This document shows, piece by piece, positions 10,679 to 21,241 of a stretch of 63,774 nucleotides of DNA. The stretch is from NCBI RefSeq assembly GCF_000260115.1, contig NZ_JH651379.1, forward strand, positions 2,968,466 through 3,032,239, read 5' to 3'. The notes below the pieces were generated by a model. That model ran no database searches. It saw nothing but the letters and a program-made list of their open reading frames with translations, and was not told the origin of the DNA. This DNA comes from Galbibacter orientalis DSM 19592 (GTDB taxonomy: Bacteria; Bacteroidota; Bacteroidia; Flavobacteriales; Flavobacteriaceae). Numbering within the stretch: the stretch's first letter is position 1; each line of letters opens with the position of its first letter. The position numbers and the translations under genes were made by a program.

Positions 10679-11486
10679 TATAATAAGCATTTACAGCATT
10701 ACGAACACTTCCGTGTTTTTTTAATAATTCGGAGGCTTTATTATTTTCTACTGGAATTTCATCCATTATCATTCTAATTCCTCTATCAACAAGCTTTACA
10801 TTGCTTAATTGCATGTCTACCATTTTGTTTCCTTGAACCTTTCCTAGGCGAATCATAGTAGCAGTAGAAATCATGTTAAGCACTAGTTTTTGTGCAGTAC
10901 CAGCTTTCATTCTAGAACTTCCAGTAACAAATTCTGGACCTACAACAACTTCAATTGGATATTGTGCTTCTTTGGCAAGTGGACTATTTTTATTACAAGT
11001 AATACAGCCAGTAATGATATTGTTTTTATTACATTCTTTCAATGCGCCAATAACATAAGGTGTAGTTCCAGAAGCAGCAATTCCAATTACAATATCTTTA
11101 TCGGAAATAATATACTCCTGTAAATCTTTCCATCCTTGTTCGGTACTGTCTTCTGCGTATTCAACGGCTTTTCTAATAGCAGTTTCCCCACCAGCAATAA
11201 TACCAACTACTAGGTCGTGTGGAACCCCAAAAGTAGGAGGGCATTCTGAAGCATCTACAACGCCAAGTCTACCGCTTGTTCCGGCTCCCATATAGAAAAG
11301 TCGCCCTCCTTGTTCCAATTTAGGAACAATAACGTTTATTAAAGCCTCTATAGAAGCTATTTCGTTTCCTACGGCAGTTGGAACGGTATTATCTTCTTTA
11401 TTTATATTAGTGAGTAGCTCTTTTACAGTCATCTTTTCAAGATGATTATAGTTAGACGCTTGCTCTGTAGTTCTTGTAAAATCCAT
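10662..11486 (-). CDS. murQ: N-acetylmuramic acid 6-phosphate etherase
   Basis: 274 residues. Cleaves the lactyl ether of MurNAc-6-phosphate to give GlcNAc-6-phosphate and D-lactate, in cytoplasmic recycling of cell-wall sugars. The SIS domain carries the family signature: YMGAGTSGRLGVVDASECPP at 65-84, with the catalytic Glu at 81, and GSSRMKAGTAQKL further on. It is shorter than the E. coli enzyme (298) but within the usual range for the phylum. It is followed, overlapping, by a small membrane protein. An anhMurNAc kinase is not visible in the window. Confidence 0.95.
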   Translation of the reverse strand: MDFTRTTEQASNYNHLEKMTVKELLTNINKEDNTVPTAVGNEIASIEALINVIVPKLEQGGRLFYMGAGTSGRLGVVDASECPPTFGVPHDLVVGIIAGGETAIRKAVEYAEDSTEQGWKDLQEYIISDKDIVIGIAASGTTPYVIGALKECNKNNIITGCITCNKNSPLAKEAQYPIEVVVGPEFVTGSSRMKAGTAQKLVLNMISTATMIRLGKVQGNKMVDMQLSNVKLVDRGIRMIMDEIPVENNKASELLKKHGSVRNAVNAYYNEKNG

Positions 11487-11505
11487 GTGTCAAAAGTAAA
11501 AAATA

Positions 11506-12312
11506 TTACTCAATAGTAAAGGTATAAGTATCGGTTTCTGAGAGTCTAAAATACCCAAAGGCAAAATTCTCTGGATTTGTAGTATTCACTATGTTTCCTC
11601 TAACGGTTGCGGGTTGCGTTTCAAAGGGGCCACCGCTTTCTCCAGTTTGAGAAAGTAAGGTATTTATATAGGTGAAATATCTTTTAGAAACACCATATAA
11701 ATTGATTTCTACTTCATCGCCAGGTTTTAATTCTTCACTATTGAAATAAGCAAACATTTCATTTCCATTCACCAGTCTGTCTTCTTGTACATTTATAGTA
11801 GTATCATTTTCAGCATAAAAAGAATAGAAATAATAGTTCTCTTCCTCTACAGGATCATTAAAATAAGCTTTAATTTCAATATACTCTTCAGAAAAAATCT
11901 CACCGTTTTGCTGACTTACATATTCTAAATCGGAAACGGGAAGTAAAGTCTCTTCGGCAGTGTAGGTTTCTCCTTCAGTAATAACAGTTAAGTAGTAGGT
12001 TTTGTTTAACTGCGGAATAAAATTTTGGGTATAATAAAAACCAGAGTTTCCATCTTCTATAAAATCAAATTGATTTCCTTCGTCATCAGTAATAAAAACT
12101 TCAGCATTATTTACTGGCGGAATTTCTGTATCAAAATAGGGAGCAGTTGTAGAGAGTCTAACGAATTGTGACTGTCCTGAAGTTTCTTTTATCCAATTGA
12201 TAGATGCTTCTATGACTAATCTTGGAGGGGCATCATCCAGATCAACCTCAATAACTTCTTCACAGGAAGTAAAGAAGAAAACAAGCAGACATATATTGAT
12301 AATTTTTTTCAT
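11506..12312 (-). CDS. DUF4249 lipoprotein, partner of the TonB-dependent receptor
   Basis: 268 residues with a lipobox (FFTSC, Cys17) followed by the usual acidic start EEVIEVDLDDAPPRLVIEASI. DUF4249 proteins are beta-rich lipoproteins encoded directly after TonB-dependent receptors in Bacteroidota. They are thought to act as surface partners of the receptor, in the manner of but unrelated to SusD; the substrate is unknown. The gap to the receptor gene is only three bases, so one transcript is nearly certain. Confidence 0.85.
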   Translation of the reverse strand: MKKIINICLLVFFFTSCEEVIEVDLDDAPPRLVIEASINWIKETSGQSQFVRLSTTAPYFDTEIPPVNNAEVFITDDEGNQFDFIEDGNSGFYYTQNFIPQLNKTYYLTVITEGETYTAEETLLPVSDLEYVSQQNGEIFSEEYIEIKAYFNDPVEEENYYFYSFYAENDTTINVQEDRLVNGNEMFAYFNSEELKPGDEVEINLYGVSKRYFTYINTLLSQTGESGGPFETQPATVRGNIVNTTNPENFAFGYFRLSETDTYTFTIE

Positions 12313-12315
12313 TTT

Positions 12316-14688
12316 TTAAAATTTAAAGTTGTACGTAATGGAAGGGATAATGCCATAAATAGATAATTTTACGGCTTCATTTCTCATTTCTTCGGTGTTT
12401 TCTCTAAAGCTTACCGAAGCAGCATTTTTCCGATTGTAAACATTATAGATACTAAAAACCCATTCGCTTTGCCATCCTTTAGTTTTCTTTGGTTTTGGGG
12501 TGTAGGTAGCAGATATATCTAATCGGTTGTAAGAAGGGAGTCTACTGTTATTTCTTTCGCCATAACTAGGAATAGTAATTCCTTCATATTCATATTGTCC
12601 ATCTGGATAAGAGGCGGGTCTCCCAGTTTGGAAGATAAAATTCCCTCCAAAATTCCATTTTGGCGTTAAAGTGTAGGAAGCAGTTACAGAAATATCGTGG
12701 GTTTTATCATAGGGAGTATAATACCATTTTCCGTTATTAATTCCGGGTTCATCAGGAGTTCTTCCAGGGGTACGTTGTTTAGATTCTGATAAGGTATACG
12801 ATAACCAGCCTTGAAGTTTTCCTTCATTTTTTCTGAATAAAACTTCCATTCCATAAGCTTTAGCCTCTCCATTTAAAACAACTTGTTCAATAGCATCATT
12901 GGCAATTAAATCTGCCCCATCGATATAATCAATTCTATTTTTTATGTTTTTGAAGAAGAGTTCTGTTTCTAATGAATACTTATTATCACTAATATTTTTA
13001 AAATAACCCACCGCATATTGATCGAGTAGTTGTGGCTTGATGAACGAACCGCTAGGCGCCCAAACATCTAATGGGGTGGGAGAGCTTGTATTGGTAATGA
13101 GATGTAAATATTGCGACATACGGTTGTAGCTAGCTTTAATAGACTGTGTTTCGTCTAATATATAGGAAGCAGCAATACGTGGCTCTAAGTTTGTATATGA
13201 TTTAATAGACTTGCTTCTGCTGGCGCTAATAGTGTCTATTGGAGTAGCTTTTTCATAAATGCCGAGATCTGGATTGTAAACTACAGGGGTATTGTTTTGA
13301 TAAACGTTAATTTCGTCTTGTCCAAACCTATCAAATCTACTAAGTCGCAAACCGTATTCAATAGCTAATTTGTTGGTAATTTGATGTTCAATATCTATGT
13401 ATGCAGCCGCTTCATTAGCATATTTATCGGTGAGTTTAAAATAATTAATTCCAGAATCATCTCCTTCAGGTTCAATCTCTCCTGGATTAAATTTATAATA
13501 CACATTATTTATTCCGTACTGCAATTTAAATTTATTGGAAATGTAATGTTTAAAATCGTATTTTAAATTGAAGTTGTTTATCCCACTATTCCAGTTAAAG
13601 CCTACAAAATTAAGAGTTAAACCATAGTAATAATCGCTATAAATTAGGGAGAGGTTGGAGAATAATTTATCTGAAAATAAATGATTCCATCTTAAGTTAA
13701 CTACTGAATTTCCGTAGACATTATTAAAGCTATCGTTTATATCGAATACATCACGTCCAAAATATCCTGAAAAGTAAAGGTTGTTATTTTCATTTAACTT
13801 ATAAGAAAGCTTTGTGTTTAAATCGTAAAAATATGCGGAGTTGTCATTATCGGTTAGTTTTAGAAATAAGTGGGCATAGGAGCTTCTACCACCAATAAGA
13901 AAAGAACCTTTGTTTTTAACAATAGGACCTTCAGCCAGAATTCTACTAGAAACAACCCCAATACCCCCCGTCATATGAAAGTTTTTGCTATTACCATCTT
14001 TTTGGTAAATGTCTAATACAGAAGAAATTCTACCTCCATATCTAGAAGGAATTCCTCCTTTATATAATTTTAAGTTTTTAATGGCATCTGGATTAAATAC
14101 AGAAAAGAAACCGAAGAGATGAGAGGAGTTAAAAATAATGGCTTCGTCTAAGAGGATTAAATTTTGATCGGCAGATCCTCCTCGCACATTAAATCCAGAC
14201 GAGGCTTCTCCTGCATTACTAACACCTGGTAATAATAAAATAGATTTTATAACATCGGCCTCTCCTAGAACCACGGGTATTTTTTTTATGGTAGCAGCGC
14301 TCATACTATTCACACTCATTTCGGGCTTTTTGATATTTATTCTCTCTATATCTTGTTCTACCACAACTTCATCAAGTTCTTCTGAGGAAGCTTTTAAACT
14401 GAAATCTTGTTTGGAACTTGTAGAGAGCTCTATCTGTTTGCTAATAGTATTAAATCCCAAATAACTTATTTGAACGGTATAATTTCCTTCTGGGATAGTT
14501 ATTGAATAAAAGCCATATTCGTTGGTAGTTGTTCCAGTTTTAAGTTCAGGAAAGATAACATTTACTCCAATAAGTGTTTCGTTACTAGAAGCGTCTGTTA
14601 TTGTTCCGCTTAAGGTTACTTGTTCTTGGGCAAAGGAAAATGAGATTCCGAAGAGAAGAAATAAGCATAACTTTAAAAAGTTGTTCAT
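12316..14688 (-). CDS. TonB-dependent outer-membrane receptor with N-terminal carboxypeptidase-like domain
   Basis: 790 residues from the chosen start (MNNFLKLCLFLLFG), which gives a proper signal peptide ending SFAQ. An in-frame ATG at 14769 would place 27 odd residues before it and run into a repeat element, so it is rejected. After the signal come a carboxypeptidase-regulatory-like beta domain (VTLSGTITDASSNETLIGVNV), a plug domain (VLGEADVIKSILLLPGVS, GFNVRGGSADQNLILLDEA) and a 22-strand barrel ending in aromatic F (YNFKF). It imports an unknown ligand using TonB-ExbBD energy. No canonical SusD is nearby; the DUF4249 lipoprotein follows directly. Confidence 0.9.
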   Translation of the reverse strand: MNNFLKLCLFLLFGISFSFAQEQVTLSGTITDASSNETLIGVNVIFPELKTGTTTNEYGFYSITIPEGNYTVQISYLGFNTISKQIELSTSSKQDFSLKASSEELDEVVVEQDIERINIKKPEMSVNSMSAATIKKIPVVLGEADVIKSILLLPGVSNAGEASSGFNVRGGSADQNLILLDEAIIFNSSHLFGFFSVFNPDAIKNLKLYKGGIPSRYGGRISSVLDIYQKDGNSKNFHMTGGIGVVSSRILAEGPIVKNKGSFLIGGRSSYAHLFLKLTDNDNSAYFYDLNTKLSYKLNENNNLYFSGYFGRDVFDINDSFNNVYGNSVVNLRWNHLFSDKLFSNLSLIYSDYYYGLTLNFVGFNWNSGINNFNLKYDFKHYISNKFKLQYGINNVYYKFNPGEIEPEGDDSGINYFKLTDKYANEAAAYIDIEHQITNKLAIEYGLRLSRFDRFGQDEINVYQNNTPVVYNPDLGIYEKATPIDTISASRSKSIKSYTNLEPRIAASYILDETQSIKASYNRMSQYLHLITNTSSPTPLDVWAPSGSFIKPQLLDQYAVGYFKNISDNKYSLETELFFKNIKNRIDYIDGADLIANDAIEQVVLNGEAKAYGMEVLFRKNEGKLQGWLSYTLSESKQRTPGRTPDEPGINNGKWYYTPYDKTHDISVTASYTLTPKWNFGGNFIFQTGRPASYPDGQYEYEGITIPSYGERNNSRLPSYNRLDISATYTPKPKKTKGWQSEWVFSIYNVYNRKNAASVSFRENTEEMRNEAVKLSIYGIIPSITYNFKF

Positions 14689-14744
14689 TCTTTTTTTTAT
14701 TAAAAATAAAAGTAATTTTACTGTTATAGATAAAAAAAAGTAAG

Positions 14745-14954
14745 AACTTCTATAAAAATACAAGACCACTTCACAATAAGAACAAAGAACAAAGACTAAA
14801 TATTAACTATCAGAAATAAGTTCTTTAAAGGAGTAACATTACTTAAACCCTCTTTTTATCATTTTTATTAATAGCAAGGGGTCTGTTTTGAAAACCTCAT
14901 TTAAACCTTGGTATAAATTGAATCCAATAAATTCTGTTAACTTTTATTGGACTA
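14745..14954 (-). mobile_element. MITE-like element, diverged inverted copy (copy 5)
   Basis: Read on the - strand this matches the 211-bp element at 25895 and 29414: it begins TCCAATAAAAGTTAACAG with the internal TCCAATAAA/TTTATTGGA dyad, contains CCTTGCTATTAATAAAAATGA and TTTAGTCTTTGTTCTTT, and ends GTGGTCTTGTATTTTTA. The outer CGGACA end is decayed. It lies between the icd terminator and the TonB-receptor start. Boundaries are approximate. Confidence 0.7.
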
Positions 14955-14969
14955 CAATAATAAAAAAAT

Positions 14970-14996
14970 AAAGCCTTCTAAAAAAGAAGGCTTTAT
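14970..14996 (-). terminator. Terminator downstream of icd
   Basis: AAAGCCTTCT pairs with AGAAGGCTTT over an A-rich loop, flanked on the left by an A run that reads as U on the icd strand. It is 25 bases past the icd stop. Confidence 0.8.
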
Positions 14997-15020
14997 ATAT
15001 AAAAAGGTATGGTTGTAAAC

Positions 15021-17246
<2,226 letters not shown>

Positions 17247-17279
17247 TTATTTGAAGAACTATTTTTTAATTAAACTTCG

Positions 17280-17287
17280 CAAATATA
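17280..17287 (-). promoter_or_regulatory. Bacteroidota -7 element (TATATTTG) of icd
   Basis: On the - strand TATATTTG is followed by CGAAGTTTAAT and lies about 35 bases before the icd start codon. It matches the TAnnTTTG consensus of the phylum's primary sigma factor. Confidence 0.65.
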
Positions 17288-17307
17288 CAATTTTAAACAT
17301 TTTTTCG

Positions 17308-17703
17308 GCAATAGAAAGCTAACCATTTAAGAGAAAATAGTTATAAATACTAATGTAGTAATAGTAGTTATGACCATTTTAGGTTTTTTTAATGCCTAAT
17401 AGAGGATTTAATTTCCAAGAGATTGTTCTAAATTTGCCGATGAATTTTGCATCGAAATGAACTAAAATAGTGGATTACATACTATCTGCTCTTTAAGAAA
17501 AGAGAAATTAAATTTAACCGTAGTAGAAACATTCTCTTTGTTGTTAAAATTGATTTAAAATAAACTGAATAAAATTGATTTTACTTGAAAGTTTTATAAG
17601 ACATATAAGACAGAGGTATGTGTTTAATTAAAATTGGATAGGCTAGCACCAATAACTCCTATTAATTCTTTATTTTTATATAATATTTAACAAAGCATTT
17701 CCT
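17308..17703. other. 396-bp AT-rich gap with one candidate promoter and hairpin
   Basis: No gene is visible. TAAATTTG at 17429-17436 fits the TAnnTTTG promoter pattern on the + strand. CGATG...CATCG (about 17439-17454) directly after it could fold at the 5' end of a transcript. This may be a long leader of the HD gene at 17704 or nothing; no further structure was found. Confidence 0.3.
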
Positions 17704-18066
17704 ATGGAAGAGATTATCTTACAACAAGCAGCAACATTTGTTACTGACTTATTTGAAAATAAATTATCTCCAAAAAATTTATATCATAACATAGCACATA
17801 CAGAAAGAGTTTTAGAGAATGTAACAAAGATTTCTAAACATGAAAATTGTAATGCGCATGACATTTTTTTGCTAAAATTGGCTGCATGGTTTCATGATAC
17901 AGGTTATACTGTAGTTGAAGATGTGGGTCATGAATTTAAAAGTGTCGAAATAATAAAGCAGTTTTTTGACCAAATATCAATTTCAGAAGAAGATAAATTA
18001 TTGGTAGAAAAATTAATATTGGTAACACAATCTAACTTACCCCTAAAACACATTTGGAGCAAATAA
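17704..18066 (+). CDS. N-terminal HD-domain half of a frameshifted Pycsar-effector-like protein
   Basis: 120 residues. Carries the first part of an HD metal-phosphohydrolase domain: HNIAHTERV near 28 and AAWFHDTGY near 62, with a further His in VGHEFKS. In related flavobacterial proteins of about 390-400 residues this continues into a second metal Asp (DAD motif) and a C-terminal two-helix membrane domain of the Pycsar-effector family (DUF5706). Here the frame stops at a TAA (18064-18066), while the DAD motif and membrane part continue in the -1 frame. The run TTACCCCTAAAACAC (about 18038-18050) is the likely slip site. Possibilities: a broken gene, a sequencing indel, a programmed -1 shift, or a real split gene re-initiating at the overlapping TAATG. 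Confidence 0.7.
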   Translation: MEEIILQQAATFVTDLFENKLSPKNLYHNIAHTERVLENVTKISKHENCNAHDIFLLKLAAWFHDTGYTVVEDVGHEFKSVEIIKQFFDQISISEEDKLLVEKLILVTQSNLPLKHIWSK

Positions 18067-18875
18067 TGAAAGATGCAGATTGTGCGCATGTTGCTTCAAA
18101 CGATTTTTTTGATATTTCAGAACAACTTCGGTTGGAATTAATTTATAAAAAAGAGGAAGAAATTTTAGAGTTAGACTGGTTTTTAAAAAACAAACAGTTT
18201 CTAGAAAAGCATTCGTTTTATACAACATATGCAATTCAAAAACTTCAACCTCAAAAAGAAATTAATGAGTATCATTTAAATCAAAAGATTACTAAACTAG
18301 AAGAAAAGAGAGCTAATAAAAGTGCCAATAAAAAAACGGGGAGAGGTGTAGAAACGCTCTTTAGAGTTCAGTTAAAAAACCATATCGAGTTAAGTGCAAT
18401 TGCAGATACTAAAGCCAATATTTTATTATCTGTAAACGCAATTATTATTTCGGTGGTGCTATCTAACTTGGTACCTAAGCTTGATAACGAATCGAATTTA
18501 TTTTTAGTCTACCCAACTCTTATCCTATTAACTTTTAGTGTTATTTCTATTGTTTTGTCAGTGATATCTACTAGACCAAACATATCTAATGTTACAGTAA
18601 CAAAAGAAATGATAGTAAATAATAGGACGAATATTCTGTTTTTTGGAAATTTCTATAAGATGAATTTGAAAGATTTTGAGTGGGGAATCGACTATTTAAT
18701 TAGCAATGAAGACACGTTGTATAATTCGCTTACTAAAGATTTATATTATTTAGGACTTGTTTTAGAACGAAAATATAGATTGTTAAGAATTACTTACACA
18801 GTATTTATGATTGGGATAGTAATTTCGGCAATATCTTTTGTGGTAAGCTATAATTTTTTCATTAATATTTTTTAG
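18066..18875 (+). CDS. C-terminal membrane half of the frameshifted Pycsar-effector-like protein
   Basis: About 269 residues if started at the ATG that overlaps the preceding stop (TAATG); the open frame extends upstream to about 18036 and reads KTHLEQIMKDADCAHV, matching the expected continuation of the HD domain. After a charged helical linker (about 30-105) come ELSAIADTKANILLSVNAIIISVVLSN, typical of the Pycsar effector membrane domain, a second helix (YPTLILLTFSVISIVLSVIS), and a final C-terminal hydrophobic helix. In Pycsar defence a cyclic-nucleotide-making cyclase triggers such membrane proteins. No cyclase gene is present here, so this is more likely the stand-alone HD-fused type, of unknown role. 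One base separates it from the next gene. Confidence 0.7.
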   Translation: MKDADCAHVASNDFFDISEQLRLELIYKKEEEILELDWFLKNKQFLEKHSFYTTYAIQKLQPQKEINEYHLNQKITKLEEKRANKSANKKTGRGVETLFRVQLKNHIELSAIADTKANILLSVNAIIISVVLSNLVPKLDNESNLFLVYPTLILLTFSVISIVLSVISTRPNISNVTVTKEMIVNNRTNILFFGNFYKMNLKDFEWGIDYLISNEDTLYNSLTKDLYYLGLVLERKYRLLRITYTVFMIGIVISAISFVVSYNFFINIF

Positions 18876-18876
18876 C

Positions 18877-21222
18877 ATGAAAAGGCATATCCCTACAGGG
18901 CCATTTAAACCTATTATTTCATTTAAAGTTTTGGCAGCAAAGCTTAAAGACTTATTGGCTTCATCTAATAGTATAGAGAGGTTTCAGGCGGAGCAAATCT
19001 TGGCTATTTTGGATAAAACTCCAGATTTAGTTAATGGAATGAGAGATTATAAGGTTTTTAACTCTTATAAAGAAGAAGTAGCACAATTAATGAGTGTTTT
19101 GTTTCCTTCAGCATTAAGTGGAAATGAAATTAAAGCAGCTGTTTTTCCGTTTTCAAATCAGTTTTTTTACGCATCTAAACGGTTTTTAGATATTTCTAAA
19201 CAAACAACTACAGATATTGAAGAAGTTTTTAGAAAGCTATATCAGAAGAATGAAAATGTGGTGAATTTAAATCCATATGCTATTATTCTTAATCAATATT
19301 ATGGGTATAATGTAGATTTTGAAAGACCAAAACATATAAAGTTAGAAGGCGTTAACGGAAAAACAAGAACATATAGAGTAGCTTTTAATGCCGACTTTAT
19401 AGGGATGTATCCAAATGAAAATGCAATAGAGATTACACCTGAAATTCTTGATATTCTGCTTTCAAATGCAGACGATGAAGAGGTATGGCAAAGTTATTTT
19501 CCAAACGATTCTTGGATCATAGAAGGTTTTGGAATTTTAAATATGATAGATGTAACTCTAGACGATCAAATAGATACTTTTAAAACACATTTAATCCAGC
19601 CAAATAATAAGAGTTTTAAATATTTGTTAGAAGATATTCGAGCAATTTTTAATATTCCAAATTTACGCTTAGGGAGCTATAAAGTGGATCATAATAAAAT
19701 TATTCCACCGTACGATAAAAATTTTGAGATGCTTACCTTGTCTTCAGAAGAAATTATTGAGACCTCCAATTATGCTTGTACGGAGATGAATAATCTATTG
19801 TTTGATGAGTGTAAACCAGCCATTATTGCAAATGTAGAAAACTACCATAAAAAAAATAATGGCAATAGATTGAGTAAGGCATTACTAGAACGCGGATTAA
19901 AAAGTGCCGCTTTATTGCCTATTTCTATTGAAGGAAAACTAAGTTTTATTATTGAATTAGCAACTCCTGAAATTAATCAGATCAATGCTATAAACATGGT
20001 AAAACTAGATAGTATTATTCCATTTATACTGAGTTATTCAAAGCGTTCTGTAAATGAATTTCAGAATGAAGTAAGTGCAGTAATTCAGCAGGAATGTACC
20101 TCTATCCATCCATCTGTAGAATGGCGATTTGAAGAAGAAGCTGCTCGGTATATTTATAGACGTAACATGGGGGAATCACCTTCATTTAAAGAAATTGCTT
20201 TTAAAGATGTGTATCCTTTATACGGGCAAGTGGATATTGTGGGGTCTTCTATAGCAAGGAATGAAGCTATTCGTGAAGATTTAACAAATCAATTAATGCA
20301 AAGTAGCGTATTGTTAGAGGCAAGAGTAAAGCATGATAAGCTTCCTTTTTACGAACAATTAATTTTTCAGATAGCTAAATATCTCAAAGAGCTTAATGAG
20401 AATTTTAATGCAAGCACAGAACAAGAGATAACTATCTTTTTTGAAAATCAATTATATCCATTATTTAAACACATACAAGCGTCTAAAAAAGCCTCTAAAG
20501 ATATAGATGCATTTTTAGCACTGTTAGAAGAAGAGAATAAAACTTTCTATATAGCTCGAAAAGCTTATGATACTGCTGTAGATGCTATTAATAAACTCTT
20601 TTCAAATTTTATGGATAAGAAGCAGAAAGAAGCTCAGCAAATGTTTCCACATTATTTTGAAAAGTATAAAACTGATGGGCTAGAGCATAATATGTATGTA
20701 GGACAATCAATTGTGAAGCATTTAACGTATCATGACACTGTATTGTATAACCTACGTTTGTGGCAATTACAGGTTACTTGTGAGATGGAAGCAATGTATT
20801 ATCAGCAACAAAAAGACTTCCCGTTGCCTTTAGAAGTAGCATCTCTTATACTAGCTTATGACATACCAATTACAATACAATATAGAATTGATGAAAAACA
20901 TTTTGATGTAGATGGTGCGTACAATGTACGGTATGAAATGATTAAAAAGCGAATAGATAAAGCGCATATAAAAGGTACAAATGAGCGTTTAACACAACCT
21001 CATAAATTATGTGTAGTATTTTCTAGTACAGCAATAGAACGAGAATATTTGGCTTATTTTGAGTTTTTAAAATCTAAAAATTACATTGGAGAACATATAG
21101 AGATTTTAGAATTAGAGGAACTGCAAGGTGCAAGTGGAATAAAAGCTCTTAGAGCAGAATTAAATCCTAATTTACAAAAGGTTTCAGATGTTTTTACGGT
21201 GAAAGATTTGCAATCCGTTTAA
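18877..21222 (+). CDS. Large cytoplasmic protein of the flavobacterial GAF-domain type, function unknown
   Basis: 781 residues, with no signal peptide or membrane segment. It resembles proteins annotated in flavobacteria as GAF domain-containing; a GAF-like stretch probably spans about 270-390 (SNYACTEMNNLLFDE through LSFIIELATPEI). I see no catalytic motif. The rest is mostly helical and rich in Glu and Lys. It starts one base after the HD/membrane gene and is followed 19 bases on by the phosphoesterase-barrel gene, so all three are probably one operon, perhaps for envelope or nucleotide sensing. That role is inferred from company only. Confidence 0.65.
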   Translation: MKRHIPTGPFKPIISFKVLAAKLKDLLASSNSIERFQAEQILAILDKTPDLVNGMRDYKVFNSYKEEVAQLMSVLFPSALSGNEIKAAVFPFSNQFFYASKRFLDISKQTTTDIEEVFRKLYQKNENVVNLNPYAIILNQYYGYNVDFERPKHIKLEGVNGKTRTYRVAFNADFIGMYPNENAIEITPEILDILLSNADDEEVWQSYFPNDSWIIEGFGILNMIDVTLDDQIDTFKTHLIQPNNKSFKYLLEDIRAIFNIPNLRLGSYKVDHNKIIPPYDKNFEMLTLSSEEIIETSNYACTEMNNLLFDECKPAIIANVENYHKKNNGNRLSKALLERGLKSAALLPISIEGKLSFIIELATPEINQINAINMVKLDSIIPFILSYSKRSVNEFQNEVSAVIQQECTSIHPSVEWRFEEEAARYIYRRNMGESPSFKEIAFKDVYPLYGQVDIVGSSIARNEAIREDLTNQLMQSSVLLEARVKHDKLPFYEQLIFQIAKYLKELNENFNASTEQEITIFFENQLYPLFKHIQASKKASKDIDAFLALLEEENKTFYIARKAYDTAVDAINKLFSNFMDKKQKEAQQMFPHYFEKYKTDGLEHNMYVGQSIVKHLTYHDTVLYNLRLWQLQVTCEMEAMYYQQQKDFPLPLEVASLILAYDIPITIQYRIDEKHFDVDGAYNVRYEMIKKRIDKAHIKGTNERLTQPHKLCVVFSSTAIEREYLAYFEFLKSKNYIGEHIEILELEELQGASGIKALRAELNPNLQKVSDVFTVKDLQSV

Positions 21223-21241
21223 TTGTTTAAAAAAATAATTA

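Noticed and set aside
11506-14688. SusC/SusD glycan-uptake pair
   Set aside because: The lipoprotein is DUF4249, not SusD, and no glycosidase accompanies it, so a polysaccharide utilisation locus is not supported.
17704-18875. Complete Pycsar anti-phage system
   Set aside because: Only the effector-like membrane domain is present; no pyrimidine cyclase gene lies in the window.
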